Source: Luzula sylvatica
Taxonomy: Eukaryota; Streptophyta; Magnoliopsida; Poales; Juncaceae
Assembly: GCA_946800325.1 (NCBI GenBank)
Contig: OX326961.1
Coordinates: 4,318,655-4,382,654 of the forward strand
Length of the DNA stretch: 64,000 nucleotides
Direction: 5' to 3'
The notes under the pieces are model-generated. The model saw only the letters and a list, made by a program, of their open reading frames with translations. It was not told the origin of the DNA and made no database searches. Positions within the stretch are counted from its first letter, which is position 1, and every line of letters begins with the position of its first letter. The translations under genes and the position numbers were made by a program. This document shows positions 63,715 through 64,000 of this stretch, piece after piece.

Positions 63715-63985
63715 CCCCTCTTTCCTCATTCATTCCCACCCGGTCTCTCTCTCGTCCCTCTTTCTCGCTCTGACCTCTCTCTCTCTCGCTATCGCCTCCT
63801 CGCCGTCGCCTCCTCGCCGCTGACCTCTCTCTCTCTGGTTCTCTCGCTGCAGCGCTTCTCTCTCTCTCTGGTGACCCCTCTCTCTTTCTCGCTCTATCTC
63901 TGTCGGTTTTTTTGTGCTGAAATTGTGGTTTTTTTGTGCTGAAATTAGTGTTTCTTTTGTTGAAATTAGGGTTTTTTTCCCCTAA
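63715..63985. repeat. CT-rich tract and GTTTTTTTGTGCTGAAATT repeats
   Basis: Roughly 190 bases of CTCTCT-rich sequence with recurring GACCTCTCTCTCTC, then two full and one partial copy of a TTTTTTTGTGCTGAAATT unit (about 63904-63967). It resembles a pyrimidine-rich leader. A 78-aa open frame (63706-63942) is a by-product of the low complexity. Confidence 0.75.
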
Positions 63986-64000
63986 TTTGCTGACCTCTCT

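Larger units (their letters stand above)
63430..64000 (+). mobile_element. Left end of a CACTA (En/Spm-type) DNA transposon, cut by the window edge
   Basis: The satellite stops at CACTACTAGAAAACAG, the classic terminus of plant CACTA elements. It is followed by a GC-rich subterminal region of inverted and direct copies of CAGCGGCGGTACCGCC and ACCGGCGGTACCGCCGCTGA (about 63451-63662), the type of repeat that CACTA transposase proteins bind. The three bases before it are ATA, a candidate 3-bp target duplication, but the other end lies outside the window. From about 63715 the sequence is CT-rich and then turns into GTTTTTTTGTGCTGAAATT repeats. No transposase sequence is visible yet. Confidence 0.9.

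Noticed and set aside
63706..63942. 78-aa frame in the CT-rich tract
   Set aside because: Serine/leucine-rich translation of CTCTCT repeats. It may belong to a leader, but there is no evidence of a protein.

Overview
This window comes from a plant nuclear genome, most likely a flowering plant. It holds a full-length Ty1/copia element, a full-length Ty3/gypsy element of the Athila lineage (tRNA-Asp-type primer site, FMDD reverse transcriptase motif, DLG protease), an Athila-like solo LTR, a Tourist/Harbinger-like non-autonomous transposon and one end of a CACTA transposon. I see no host protein-coding gene, tRNA, rRNA or CRISPR array. The species cannot be fixed from the sequence.

About 41 kb of the window is one satellite built on the 4-base unit GTTA (CTAA on the other strand). 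It is not a simple microsatellite. The GTTA background is interrupted by a family of short non-GTTA motifs (TATGTAGGAAGG and point variants) and by recurring landmarks. In the best-preserved stretch these occur in a fixed order, giving a higher-order unit of about 1.45 kb (for example 7671-9115). The satellite flips strand repeatedly. GTTA blocks: 1-1150, 2056-2640, 4386-10203, 23297-36246 (interrupted), 36801-47981 (interrupted), 48561-56991. CTAA blocks: 1151-2055, 2641-4385, 10204-23296 (interrupted), 36247-36800, 47982-48560, 56992-63429. Several flip points lie inside larger duplications, so the array has grown by kilobase-scale segmental duplication as well as by tetramer slippage.

Five transposons sit in the array. 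(1) Copia element 11510-20103, minus strand, 975-bp LTRs, TSD CTTCC, one uninterrupted 1323-aa Gag-Pol. (2) Non-autonomous element 25157-26710 with TTA flanks, swollen by (TAA)n. (3) Solo LTR 27122-28700, plus orientation, TSD GTTAA. (4) Athila element 37445-47620, minus strand, 1642-bp LTRs that look identical, TSD GTTAG, one uninterrupted 1795-aa Gag-Pol. (5) The left end of a CACTA element from 63430 to the window edge.

Both full-length LTR elements appear structurally complete: TATA box, primer-binding site, all Gag-Pol catalytic motifs, polypurine tract and target-site duplications are present. Their nearly identical LTRs point to recent insertion. Each encodes its own capsid, protease, integrase, reverse transcriptase and RNase H as a single polyprotein. 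The surrounding satellite is effectively non-coding: a 4-base unit read in triplets brings TAG (or TAA on the other strand) into every frame.
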